Origin: Desulfococcaceae bacterium HSG9
GTDB lineage: Bacteria > Desulfobacterota > Desulfobacteria > Desulfobacterales > JAUCGF01
Direction of reading: 5' to 3'
Assembly (NCBI GenBank): GCA_030378005.1
Contig: JAUCGF010000079.1
Coordinates: 1-64,000, forward strand
DNA length: 64,000 bases
In this document: positions 25,701 through 33,563 of the stretch, piece after piece
How the letters are laid out: each line of letters begins with the position of its first letter
Position numbering within the stretch: the stretch's first letter is position 1
Notes under the pieces: generated by a model
Seen by the model: only the letters and a program-made list of their open reading frames with translations
The model's database searches: none
Told to the model about the DNA's origin: nothing
Program-made: the position numbers and the translations under genes

Positions 25701-26675
25701 TTAGGGTTTTAATTTATCAGGAACTTTGACGCCTTTTTCCGCCAAATATTTTAAGGTTCCCGGATGCAGCGGAATCGGTGAATATTTAACCGCATTTTCC
25801 GGTGTCGTATAGTTAGCCGAGGGATGGATTTTGACCAGGTAGTCATTATGTTCATAAAGAGCTTTGACCAATTTATAAACCAGACCGGTATCCAGCGATT
25901 TCTGGCAAATCATAACATTCCATACACCGATAGTGGCCACCGGTTTGTCAATGCCGCGGTAAACACCGCTGGCCAGCTCTACTGCCGAATAAGTTGTATT
26001 GGCGGCGAGTATTTTCTTCGTTTGTTCCGGTGTGAAAGCGATAATATGAATTTCATGCGTTGTGGCAAGGTCCAGTATCGAACTGGTGCCCGGCCCTACG
26101 GACCATACGCCTACGTCAATTGTACCGTCACGCAGAGCATTCGCACTTTCCGTAAATGACAATCGACTGTCTTTGTAACTGTCTAAAGGGATGTTCAGCG
26201 CTTTCAAAACGGCCTCGGCCATAAAATTAGTACCGCTGCCGGGGCTGCCGGTGCTGATATTGCGGCCTTTAACCTGTTCAAGATTGGTAATGCCACTTTT
26301 TTTGAGAGTGACAATCTGAAGTAAATTGGGATACATAATCGCCATGGAAAGGATGTTGTGTTTTTTACCTTTGAATTTGCCTGTTCCATTGTAACCTGCA
26401 ACAGCTACATCACCCATCACTTCACCGATTACCGTTTCCCCCTTGTGCGCAAGTTTGACATTTTCGACGCTGGCTCCGGTAACTTCGGCCACGGCTTTAA
26501 TACCGTCAACATTCTTAGACCAGATTTCAGCAACGCCGCCGCCATAAGGATAATAAATACCACCGGTTCCGCCGGTTCCAATACTGATAAACTGTGTTTT
26601 GGCAATAACCGGCCCCGCGCCGACAAACGCCATTAAAATAACCATACTGATAATAATGCTGATACGTTTCATCAA
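25701..26675 (-). CDS. TAXI family TRAP transporter solute-binding protein
   Basis: A 324-residue periplasmic protein with a signal peptide (IIISMVILMAFVGAGPVIA, cleaved near AKT), then the TAXI opening FISIGTGGTGGIYYPYGGG, IWSKNVDGIKAVAEVTGASVENVKL, and KGRNISTGSPGSGTNFMAEAVL. The mature length is normal. TAXI proteins feed fused TRAP permeases with dicarboxylates or amino acids, but no permease gene is nearby, so the partner must be elsewhere. GAGGTTAA precedes the ATG. Confidence 0.9.
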   Translation of the reverse strand: MMKRISIIISMVILMAFVGAGPVIAKTQFISIGTGGTGGIYYPYGGGVAEIWSKNVDGIKAVAEVTGASVENVKLAHKGETVIGEVMGDVAVAGYNGTGKFKGKKHNILSMAIMYPNLLQIVTLKKSGITNLEQVKGRNISTGSPGSGTNFMAEAVLKALNIPLDSYKDSRLSFTESANALRDGTIDVGVWSVGPGTSSILDLATTHEIHIIAFTPEQTKKILAANTTYSAVELASGVYRGIDKPVATIGVWNVMICQKSLDTGLVYKLVKALYEHNDYLVKIHPSANYTTPENAVKYSPIPLHPGTLKYLAEKGVKVPDKLKP

Positions 26676-26710
26676 TTAACCTCCTCATTTAATAGTTTAT
26701 GTTCCATCTT

Positions 26711-26792
26711 GTTCCAACGCTTCAACGTTGGAACACACATCACGGACGCTGGAATGTCCTGAAAAACGTTCCAACGCCAGAGCGTTGGAACG
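26711..26792 (-). terminator. GTTCCAACG palindromes, terminator-like
   Basis: Two palindromes share the same arm. GTTCCAACG (26711) pairs with CGTTGGAAC (to 26734). CGTTCCAACGC (26767) pairs with GCGTTGGAACG (to 26792), followed on the minus strand by TTTTTC. Placed after the 26859-27266 gene, the second works as a rho-independent terminator. GTTCCAACG...CGTTGGAAC is also a repetitive word of its own. Confidence 0.55.
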
Positions 26793-26858
26793 AGAAAAAA
26801 TACTTTTTTGAAAACTGCCAATCTTGTACTTGCAAATAAACTTGACAATTTGATTTCA

Positions 26859-27266
26859 CTAAAGACTCATCGTTTTAATCTTTAGAATAAGAGACTTGGG
26901 CTTTGCAGTCATATCTTTGACCGGATAAACAAAACTGCCGCTCTTACCGGGTTCGATCAAACCTTTCTTAGTTTTTCGAGGTATCAGACCGCCTACCGCT
27001 TTGCCGTTATCCAGGAAAATATTCACTCGAAAACGTTGTGCCTTGTCACTTTTGTTTTTTATCACCACTTTAAAATGCAACGTGTCGCTCCCTTCCCATT
27101 TTTTAAAAAGACAGGAAAAGGTTTCCAATTCGGCTTCAGGCGCGACCGTTTTTTCCAACTGACCTTCCGCAACACATGGAAAGTAATCGTCTTCGGCCGC
27201 CCAAACCGGCGATATCGCCAAAAAAATGATGATTAACCCACCGATAACCTGTTTCATCCGTTTCAT
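26859..27266 (-). CDS. Small secreted hypothetical protein
   Basis: A 135-residue protein with a clear signal peptide (MKRMKQVIGGLIIIFLAISP, cleavage after WAA). The mature domain has a beta-sandwich look: LHFKVVIKNKSDKAQRFRV, NIFLDNGKAVGGLIPR, GKSGSFVYPV. It has two cysteines (YFPCVAEG and FSCLF) that could form a disulfide. It is not recognised as a named family. GGTGAAAC precedes the ATG. It lies upstream of the TAXI gene on the same strand but is separated by the palindromes. Confidence 0.65.
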   Translation of the reverse strand: MKRMKQVIGGLIIIFLAISPVWAAEDDYFPCVAEGQLEKTVAPEAELETFSCLFKKWEGSDTLHFKVVIKNKSDKAQRFRVNIFLDNGKAVGGLIPRKTKKGLIEPGKSGSFVYPVKDMTAKPKSLILKIKTMSL

Positions 27267-27612
27267 GTTTCACCTCCTTAAATTGAATTTATAGTTGATT
27301 GTACACTGGCATATACAGTGCTTGATACCGTAAACGAGCGTCAGTGTCAAGCACACATCGGCACAGGGCAATTGCATAAAAACCAGGGATAATTAATTAT
27401 ATGGAGAACCCTTCGATGAAAATTTTCGACCTGTGCGGTTCAAATCTCATTTTCAGGTTGCAAATTTGAATTGAATTTCTCTGTTTTCGAACCAATTCCG
27501 AAGCAAAGATATGAAGGTGTATCTCTTCACGGTCGATGAAAATGAAAAAAATCATCCTGTCGAAACGGCCTGCGATGTGCGGCGTTTTGAGGGCGTGGTG
27601 TATTCTTTGGTT
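27267..27612. other. Gap upstream of the small secreted gene, no gene supported
   Basis: Nothing convincing is encoded. A plus-strand frame from 27511 runs into proB antisense and has no family match. GGTTCAAAT and ATTTGAATT around 27436-27475 form a small inverted repeat, and the 13-base word GACCTGTGCGGTT at 27428 also occurs near 61246. CACTG...CAGTG at about 27304-27321 could be a small operator. Confidence 0.35.
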
Positions 27613-28764
27613 TTAACCTTCCGACTTGATAACCAAATTATCCCGATGAATCACATAATTGTATGGTTTATATCCCAAACGCGCTTGGATCTGGCCTGAT
27701 TTCAATCCCATAATTTGGCGTATATCCGCAGCGCTGTAATTGACCAAGCCGCTGCCTAAAACGGTTTCGCGATTTTTTTGTGATGTGTCCGATTTTAACT
27801 CGACCGGTGCGCCCACGCCAAAATCACCTTGAACATCAATAATACCGCTGGGAAGAAGGCTTTTACCATTTTTTACAAGGGCCAGCGCCGCTCCCTGATC
27901 AATGCTGATAAGGCCTTCGGGACGGGCGGAATAGCCGATCCAGCATTTACGACTGGCCAGTTTACGTGCTTTGGGTTGAAAAAACGTGCCTTCTTTGGAG
28001 CCTTCAAAAAGCCGTGGCAGAATGTCAGGCTCGGTGCCGTTGGCGATAATCATCGGAATTCCGGCCGCCGTAACTTTGGCAGCGGCTTTGATTTTACTCT
28101 GCATTCCTCCGCGGCCGAGCGGTCCGGGAATACTGGAGGCCAGTTTTTCCACCTGTTCAGTAATGGTTTCCACTGATGGAATGAGTTCGGCATCGGGTTC
28201 GGTGCGCGGGTCTTTATTGTAGAGGCCGTTAATATCGGTAAGGCTGATTAAGATATCCGCATTCACCATCAATGTGATCATGGCTGCCAGATTATCATTG
28301 TCACCCAAATTGATCTCTTTGACCGACACCGTGTCATTTTCGTTGATAATCGGAACCACCCGCCATTCCAATAAGGTGTAAAGCGTATTGCGCGCATTCA
28401 GGTAGCGTATGCGGTTGTTCAGGTCATCACCGGTCATCAGAATTTGAGCGACTTTGTTGCCATACCGTTCAAACGCCGTTTCATACTCCATAATCAAACC
28501 GGATTGCCCTGCGGCCGCAATGGCCTGGCGTTTGGCAATATCATCAGGCCGGCGGTCAAGACCGATTTTTTTCAAACCGGAAGCCATGGCACCGGATGAC
28601 ACCAGAATCGTTTCCACACCGTTGTCAATCAAATTACATATCTGGCGGCTGACAGAGCGTATCGCTCGTAAATTCAGCCCACCCGGTTCTGTTAAAACAT
28701 TGCTGCCGACTTTAACAACCACCCGTTTGACGTTTTGGAAATCAAAATTATTCGACTTTGGCAT
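27613..28764 (-). CDS. proB: Glutamate 5-kinase with C-terminal PUA domain
   Basis: A 383-residue enzyme for the first step of proline synthesis. It has an amino-acid-kinase fold with RVVVKVGSNVLTEPGGLN (14-31), LVSSGAMASGLKKIG, FGRYGNKVAQILMTGDD-type sequence, INENDTVSV, DNDNLAAMI and GRGGMQSKIKAAAKVT. A PUA domain occupies roughly 290-370 (GALALVKNGKSLLPSGI, GLVNYSAADIRQIMG). The start is ATG 28764, overlapping the end of obgE by 17 bases; the longer frame to 28857 is obgE out of frame. Feedback inhibition is usual for the family. Confidence 0.94.
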   Translation of the reverse strand: MPKSNNFDFQNVKRVVVKVGSNVLTEPGGLNLRAIRSVSRQICNLIDNGVETILVSSGAMASGLKKIGLDRRPDDIAKRQAIAAAGQSGLIMEYETAFERYGNKVAQILMTGDDLNNRIRYLNARNTLYTLLEWRVVPIINENDTVSVKEINLGDNDNLAAMITLMVNADILISLTDINGLYNKDPRTEPDAELIPSVETITEQVEKLASSIPGPLGRGGMQSKIKAAAKVTAAGIPMIIANGTEPDILPRLFEGSKEGTFFQPKARKLASRKCWIGYSARPEGLISIDQGAALALVKNGKSLLPSGIIDVQGDFGVGAPVELKSDTSQKNRETVLGSGLVNYSAADIRQIMGLKSGQIQARLGYKPYNYVIHRDNLVIKSEG

Positions 28765-29758
28765 CAGCCCTATCCAGTAAAAGAAGAATCGCAGAAAGTA
28801 ACGCCTTAATACCCATACCGTTGATTGCGGCAATGGTGATAACATCCGCTTCGTCACTAGCCTGTTTAAACGCCAGCGCTTTTTCTTGCGCGCCGGGAAT
28901 ATCCAGTTTGTTAAGGACGATAAGCTGCGGTTTGGTTATCAGTCCGTGGTTGTATTGTTCCAGTTCGGTATTGATGATCCGGAGATTTTGCAACGGATTA
29001 TCAGGATCAATGACTGATGCATCAATGAGGTGAACCAGAACGCGCGTGCGCTCAATATGGCGTAAAAATTTATCGCCCAGTCCGGTTCCTTTGTGCGCGC
29101 CCTCAATTAAACCGGGAATATCGGCGACCACAAACGGTTCCGCCCATTCGGTCTGAACAACGCCGAGACCGGGGGTCAGGGTGGTAAAGGGATAGTCGCC
29201 AATGCGCGGCCGTGCGCCTGAAATTGACGTGATAAGCGTGGATTTACCGGCATTGGGAAGCCCCACCAGGCCAACATCAGCCAGAAGTTTTAATTCAAGT
29301 TTAAGCTTTAGGCTTTCTTCAGGCTCACCGGGTTGGGCAAAACGAGGCGAGCGCCTTTTAGATGTTTTAAACCCGGCATTGCCCTGTCCACCGCGGCCGC
29401 CTTTGGCAATTACGACGGTTTCTTCGGCATTTGTAAAATCTTTAATCAAATTGCCGGTTTCATAATCGCTGACAATCGTTCCCGGGGGGATGTCAATAGT
29501 CAGATCAGCGCCGCTTTTTCCGGTTTTATCTTTGCCTTTGCCGGGAGTGCCGTTATCGGCTTTAAAAAAATGTTTGAACTGAAATTGATGCAACGTTCGT
29601 CTGGCGGGCGAGGCGTACAAAATAACATCTCCGCCTTTGCCGCCATTGCCGCCGTCGGGCCCACCTAGAGGGATAGACCTTTCACGTCGAAAACTGACAC
29701 ACCCGGCCCCCCCGTGGCCGGATTGAATTTCAATTACGGCTTCATCAATAAATTTCAC
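28748..29758 (-). CDS. obgE: GTPase Obg/CgtA
   Basis: A 336-residue ribosome-associated GTPase. The N-terminal glycine-rich Obg fold (1-158) includes [27 protein letters not shown] and GGRGGQGN. The G domain has GLPNAGKST (166-174), [28 protein letters not shown] and NKLD. It lacks the extra C-terminal OCT domain of Gram-positive forms. GTG start at 29758 overlaps the rpmA stop (GTGA). Classical rplU-rpmA-obgE-proB order. Confidence 0.97.
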   Translation of the reverse strand: MKFIDEAVIEIQSGHGGAGCVSFRRERSIPLGGPDGGNGGKGGDVILYASPARRTLHQFQFKHFFKADNGTPGKGKDKTGKSGADLTIDIPPGTIVSDYETGNLIKDFTNAEETVVIAKGGRGGQGNAGFKTSKRRSPRFAQPGEPEESLKLKLELKLLADVGLVGLPNAGKSTLITSISGARPRIGDYPFTTLTPGLGVVQTEWAEPFVVADIPGLIEGAHKGTGLGDKFLRHIERTRVLVHLIDASVIDPDNPLQNLRIINTELEQYNHGLITKPQLIVLNKLDIPGAQEKALAFKQASDEADVITIAAINGMGIKALLSAILLLLDRADAKVE

Positions 29759-30009
29759 GCCGCATACACGCTCGCTTTTTTACGAGACCTGCCTAAGCGT
29801 TCATAAGCTACAACGCCGTCTATTTTGGCAAATAGCGTATAGTCTTTACCGAGTCCGACGTTATTGCCCGGATGAATGCGGGTTCCCAACTGGCGCACCA
29901 AAATAGTGCCGGCGGTTACTGTTTGACCTGCATAGCGCTTTACTCCGCGCCGCTGTCCGTTACTGTCGCGGCCGTTGCGTGAACTGCCGCCTGCTTTTTT
30001 ATGTGACAT
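29755..30009 (-). CDS. rpmA: 50S ribosomal protein L27
   Basis: An 84-residue L27. It starts [20 protein letters not shown] and ends RKKASVYAA. The ATG at 30009 has a strong AAGGAGG site and matches the family N-terminus; the ATG or alternative at 30036 is not needed. L27 reaches the peptidyl-transferase centre. It is separated from rplU by an inserted hicBA pair. Confidence 0.97.
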   Translation of the reverse strand: MSHKKAGGSSRNGRDSNGQRRGVKRYAGQTVTAGTILVRQLGTRIHPGNNVGLGKDYTLFAKIDGVVAYERLGRSRKKASVYAA

Positions 30010-30090
30010 TTTTATCCTCCTTGTTAATTTTTGCAAGCTTCAGCTTGCGATTTCCACTATGAACAACCAAAATATGATCCTTTAGCATTG

Positions 30091-30324
30091 TTATGCTAAA
30101 TTATTCCATTCATAAGCGGAGAGAGAACGATCAATGATTGATTCTATTTCATTAACCATCATTTTTAATTGGGGCACAGAAAATTCAGCGTTTGAAGGAA
30201 TACTTAAACGATGATTTCCAAATACCATTAAATGATGGCGAGTTCCTGAATACGGCCCATCGAAACCGAGTTTCCGTAATCGTTTAATAAAAAGCCTGCG
30301 TTTACACGGCCGCCATTGTCTCAA
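30091..30324 (-). CDS. hicA: HicA-type mRNA interferase toxin
   Basis: A 77-residue dsRBD-like toxin. RRLFIKRLRKLGFDGPYSGT is followed by RHHLMVFGNHRLSIPSNAEF, the HicA signature with the catalytic His in RHH(L/F)M. The usual PNPH word is replaced by PSNAEF, and the C-terminus is a little longer than most. TTG at 30324 is the only start in frame, with AAGGAA upstream, and the gene overlaps hicB by 23 bases. It cleaves mRNA when not bound by HicB. Confidence 0.82.
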   Translation of the reverse strand: MRQWRPCKRRLFIKRLRKLGFDGPYSGTRHHLMVFGNHRLSIPSNAEFSVPQLKMMVNEIESIIDRSLSAYEWNNLA

Positions 30325-30571
30325 GAGTAGGTTCCTTATTCAAATCAAATCCATCAATAACAGGAAGTTGATGCCCTAACTTCAAACCAACGGATATCCA
30401 GTCTTCAAGTGCAGACTGTAATTTATTCTCACATTCATGCCGCGTTTTACCGAAAACAATTACTCCTTTACATCTGGGAATACGGCCATAAAAAGACCCA
30501 TCATCCAATTTGTCGTATTCAGCATGAGATAAGGCTTTACAAATATATCCAGTGAGAATTGACTCAAACAT
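30302..30571 (-). CDS. hicB: HicB-type antitoxin
   Basis: An 89-residue partner of HicA. It shows the partial RNase-H fold typical of HicB: AEYDKLDDGSFYGRIPRCKGVIVFG, then KTRHECENKLQSALEDWISVGLKLG and LPVIDGFDLN. AAGGAGTGATAAA precedes the ATG. No C-terminal DNA-binding segment is present, which matches short HicB forms. The antitoxin precedes the toxin here. Confidence 0.85.
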   Translation of the reverse strand: MFESILTGYICKALSHAEYDKLDDGSFYGRIPRCKGVIVFGKTRHECENKLQSALEDWISVGLKLGHQLPVIDGFDLNKEPTLETMAAV

Positions 30572-30726
30572 TTTATCACTCCTTCAGTTTATAATCACTG
30601 ACATAACAAATGGACGCTTCAAAGAGTTACAAACTCATTTTATGTAGAATGATTTGCAAAATCGTCCTATAATTAAAAAAAATGTAAGCCGCTTTGGGCT
30701 ATTTTGAAAGATGCCCACTTTTTTTG

Positions 30727-31080
30727 TTACGCATCTTCAACTTCGGCCGCTTCAGAAGATTCGGATGCTTTCGCACCGATACTGTCAATGCGAACCGCCG
30801 TATATCGCTGGCGATGTCCCTGTTTTCTGCGGTAGCGTTTACGCCTTTTATATTTGAAAACGATGATTTTACGGTATTTGCCTTGTTCAATAATATGGCC
30901 TTTGACCGCAACATCTTCGAGAAGCGGTCTGCCGATATTTACGTTTTCCCCATCAGCAAACATCAGCACCTTGTCAAAAATGATTTCATCGCCCACCTCG
31001 CCGGCAAGTTTTTCGACGCGTACAAATTCGCCTTCTTCTGTTCGGTATTGTTTTCCACCTGATCCTATTATCGCATACAT
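30727..31080 (-). CDS. rplU: 50S ribosomal protein L21
   Basis: A 117-residue L21: MYAIIGSGGKQYRTEEGEFV, then VDKVLMF-type sequence, GRPLLEDVAVKG, and KIIVFKYKRRKRYRRKQGHRQ with YTAVRIDSI. A short acidic tail (SESSEAAEVEDA) follows the usual end. First gene of the rplU-(hicBA)-rpmA-obgE-proB operon, with a near-perfect promoter 65 bases upstream. Confidence 0.97.
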   Translation of the reverse strand: MYAIIGSGGKQYRTEEGEFVRVEKLAGEVGDEIIFDKVLMFADGENVNIGRPLLEDVAVKGHIIEQGKYRKIIVFKYKRRKRYRRKQGHRQRYTAVRIDSIGAKASESSEAAEVEDA

Positions 31081-31144
31081 TTGAAATCGCTCCTTATTCC
31101 TTCATTTAATATAATTACACACTTTCAGAATATATAAACTTACA

Positions 31145-31172
31145 ATTATACTTGAAAATTTTATTATGTCAA
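31145..31172 (-). promoter_or_regulatory. Consensus sigma-70 promoter for rplU
   Basis: On the minus strand TTGACA (31172-31167) and TATAAT (31150-31145) are separated by 16 bases, both hexamers perfect. The predicted start lies about 60 bases before the rplU ATG. Confidence 0.8.
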
Positions 31173-31216
31173 GAATTTTGCATCAACTCTTAGAAAAAAA
31201 TTCGTTTTTACTAAAT

Positions 31217-31295
31217 CCAATTTTGGTTTTTCCAAAATATAGGAGTGCTGACTTCAGTTTGCGTATTCCATCGGGAAAAACCAAAATCGGAATAC
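31217..31295. repeat. TCCAATTTTGGTTTTTCC inverted repeat with GGAGTGC unit
   Basis: TCCAATTTTGGTTTTTCC (31217-31234) is mirrored by GGAAAAACCAAAATCGGA (31274-31291) with one mismatch. Between them lies GGAGTGCTGACTTCAGTTTGCG. The right half matches 19929-19980 and 9723-9744. It adjoins the rplU promoter on the upstream side. Confidence 0.6.
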
Positions 31296-31404
31296 TATTG
31301 TTCCAACACTCTTGCATTGAAAACAGAAACCATCATGTCTGTGACGTATCAATCAATGAAAGAAGACAAATCCCGAATTATAACCGTCCCTCATCTTTGC
31401 AAAA

Positions 31405-31665
31405 TTAAGAAGTTTTGCCATCAATATTTTGAGAAAGAACAATTTTAGAAATATCAGTATAGAACTTTTTTACAACTGCATGAACTTTAAAAATGTCCTT
31501 AATCATGTAGGAGTTAGGCAGAACTGAACAGCCCTGATGAAAATGTAGTGTTTCAGTATTCATGAACTTATTGTTTCCCGCCAGAATGACTGTTCGAAAA
31601 TATGACAAACACTTAGGCTTCTTTCTGAACAGACCACCTGAATAAACCAAACCGCAATTGTTCAA
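31405..31665 (-). CDS. Doubtful hypothetical ORF (86 aa)
   Basis: A TTG-started minus-strand frame with mixed composition (includes RTVILAGNNKFMNTETLHFH and VHAVVKKFYTDISKIVL). No RBS, signal peptide or recognised family. It lies alone in a gap of about 950 bases and may be a gene fragment. Confidence 0.2.
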   Translation of the reverse strand: MNNCGLVYSGGLFRKKPKCLSYFRTVILAGNNKFMNTETLHFHQGCSVLPNSYMIKDIFKVHAVVKKFYTDISKIVLSQNIDGKTS

Positions 31666-31749
31666 TATTCAAACGCCTGACGGCTTTTTTTAGTTCTTTC
31701 CTAATCTTTTGGGATGTGATGTCAACGCCCCATCCAATTACAGATTATT

Positions 31750-31860
31750 TATTTTTAACTTATTGATTTAATGATTTAATGATTTTATTTAATGATATTT
31801 TTTTCGCTGAAAACAGAATACGTATGATAAAATGATTTTATTTATTGATTTTATTTATAG
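31750..31860. repeat. AT-rich run of AATGATTTTATTTAATGA-type words
   Basis: Repeated TTTAATGATTT / TTTATTGATTTTATTTA words form a very AT-rich tract ending at the sigma-54 site. It may act as a bent-DNA or activator-binding zone upstream of the promoter; this is inference only. No other gene was seen in 31666-32104. Confidence 0.4.
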
Positions 31861-31861
31861 G

Positions 31862-31878
31862 GTGGCATACATTTTGCC
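31862..31878 (+). promoter_or_regulatory. Sigma-54 (RpoN)-type promoter of the lipoate/acetoin cluster
   Basis: TGGCATACATTTTGC at 31863-31877 has the invariant GG (31864-31865) and GC (31876-31877) exactly ten bases apart, matching the TGGCAC-N5-TTGC consensus except for one T. It lies about 240 bases before the E2 start. Acetoin dehydrogenase operons are known to be RpoN-dependent with the activator AcoR in several bacteria; no acoR gene is in the window. Confidence 0.6.
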
Positions 31879-31980
31879 TAAATTAAGCGTACACGATGCT
31901 CATAGTGATATTATCAATAGTTCGGTAAAAAATTTAATAATTTAAATAGGTTATAAAAACTAAATTGTAAAGCCTTTTTC

Positions 31981-32034
31981 GGAGTGCAATTTTCAGCTTG
32001 CCTGGCCATATATATAAGCTAAAACTCGCACTCC
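31981..32034. repeat. GGAGTGC...GCACTCC palindrome in the leader
   Basis: GGAGTGC at 31981 and GCACTCC to 32034 enclose a partly paired AGCTT / AAGCT interior. It lies between the sigma-54 site and the E2 gene, so it would be part of the transcript leader. Confidence 0.5.
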
Positions 32035-32120
32035 TCTACTGAATGGGTAAGTAATGCCGACTGAGGAATGCATAAACATGTCATTTTTTGTTTTATGCAA
32101 TTAGAAAGGAGGACTGGAGA

Positions 32121-33452
32121 TTGAGTGTTAACGTAACGATGCCGAAATTGGGCATGACGATGAAAGAGGGTAAAGTTTCGAAGTGGTATAAAAATGAAGG
32201 TGATTCCGTTGAAAAAGGAGAAAATTTATTTGAAGTTGAAACGGAAAAAATTACAAATAAGGTAGAATCACCGGAAACCGGGATTCTGTTTCAAATTGTG
32301 GTTCCAGAGGGCGCAACCGTACCGGTGAGGACAATATTAGCCGTTATTGCGCAGGCTGGAGAGCAACCTGAACGCATTGAAGGTATTCAAGCCGGCGAAA
32401 CAGTTGAAATGAAAGCCGATTCGGGAAAATCCCAAACTTCTGAAACTGAAGCCGGACCGGCGCAAAAGAAGCGTATATTGTCAACCCCATCCGCTCGTCG
32501 CGTGGCCAAAGAATTGGGTGTTGATTTAGCATCAGTGCCTGGCACGGGCCCTAATGGAAAAATAAAAGAGGGAGATGTACTCAAATTCCATGAACAAGGG
32601 CCGCCCGCCCCTAAAATCACTCCCTTAGCCGCTGAAATCGCCAAACAAGAGGACCTGGATATATCTGAAATCACTGGAACCGGGGAAAATGGCAAAATCA
32701 CCAAGCAAGATGTCGAGCGCGCTCTTGCGGCGGCAAAAGTTGTTCCGGAAGAGGAGCCTTCCCAAGTCAAAGCGATTCCCTTTGAAGGATTGCGTAAAGT
32801 GATCGCTGACAATATGTATGCCAGCTTACAAAACACAGCCCAACTCACTGCTTTCACCGAGGCGGATGTCACGGAAATGGTGCGTTTCAAAGACCTTGTG
32901 AGGGAAGAATACAAAAGAGATGATTCTGTAAAAATTTCGTATAATGACATTATTATCATGGCTGCCACGCGTGCATTGATGCGGCATCCGATTATGAATT
33001 CTACCTTGATCGGTGAAGAGATTTTGCTGCATGACACCGTTCATTTGGGTATTGCGGTGGCTTTGTCCGAAGGGCTGATTGTGCCGAAATTGCGCAATGC
33101 CGAGAAGAAAAATTTATTGCAAATCGCCAAAGAGGTAAGGGAGCTGGCGCAAAAGGCGCGTGAGGGTACCTTGTGCATTGAAGAAGTCACTGACGGCACT
33201 TTTACTATCAGTAATGTCAGCATGCTCGGTGTGGATGGATTCACGCCGGTGCTCAACCCGCCGGAAACCGGAATTCTGGGCGTGGGTCGTGTTGTAGAAA
33301 AGCCGGCCGTATTCGAGGGAGAGATCGCCATTCGTCATCTGATGACTCTGAGTCTGACGTTTGACCACAGAGTTGTTGATGGCGCTCCGGCCATGACTTT
33401 CCTCAAGACCTTGGCACGCTACCTGGAGCATCCGATGCTGCTTTTAACCTGA
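32121..33452 (+). CDS. acoC: Dihydrolipoamide acyltransferase (E2), acetoin/2-oxoacid dehydrogenase
   Basis: A 443-residue E2. The lipoyl domain (1-80) has the lipoylated Lys43 in VETEKITNKVE. Two successive peripheral subunit-binding domains follow (about 120-158, SARRVAKELGVDLASV; about 168-205, LAAEIAKQEDLDISEI), where one is usual. The C-terminal catalytic domain ends with LSLTFDHRVVDGAPAM carrying the active-site His. The TTG at 32121 is chosen because AAAGGAGG (32105-32112) precedes it and MSVNVTMPKLGMTM is the normal E2 start. It transfers the acyl group from lipoamide to CoA. The co-located acoX favours acetoin dehydrogenase. Confidence 0.92.
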   Translation: MSVNVTMPKLGMTMKEGKVSKWYKNEGDSVEKGENLFEVETEKITNKVESPETGILFQIVVPEGATVPVRTILAVIAQAGEQPERIEGIQAGETVEMKADSGKSQTSETEAGPAQKKRILSTPSARRVAKELGVDLASVPGTGPNGKIKEGDVLKFHEQGPPAPKITPLAAEIAKQEDLDISEITGTGENGKITKQDVERALAAAKVVPEEEPSQVKAIPFEGLRKVIADNMYASLQNTAQLTAFTEADVTEMVRFKDLVREEYKRDDSVKISYNDIIIMAATRALMRHPIMNSTLIGEEILLHDTVHLGIAVALSEGLIVPKLRNAEKKNLLQIAKEVRELAQKAREGTLCIEEVTDGTFTISNVSMLGVDGFTPVLNPPETGILGVGRVVEKPAVFEGEIAIRHLMTLSLTFDHRVVDGAPAMTFLKTLARYLEHPMLLLT

Positions 33453-33563
33453 CAGTTTAAAAATCGGGTTTCTTGATCATTGGGCTAATCTTATCGCTTG
33501 GCCCGCGGATTTTCTTTGTTTCAGAAACCCGATTCTTTATCCCACAAAGAGAGAGGTATTAAG

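Noticed and set aside
27511-27699. 62-codon plus-strand ORF
   Set aside because: It runs antisense into proB and has no homology or RBS.
33498-33563. N-terminal extension of lpdA
   Set aside because: The extension is not part of the E3 fold, and AGAGAGAGG places the start at 33564.
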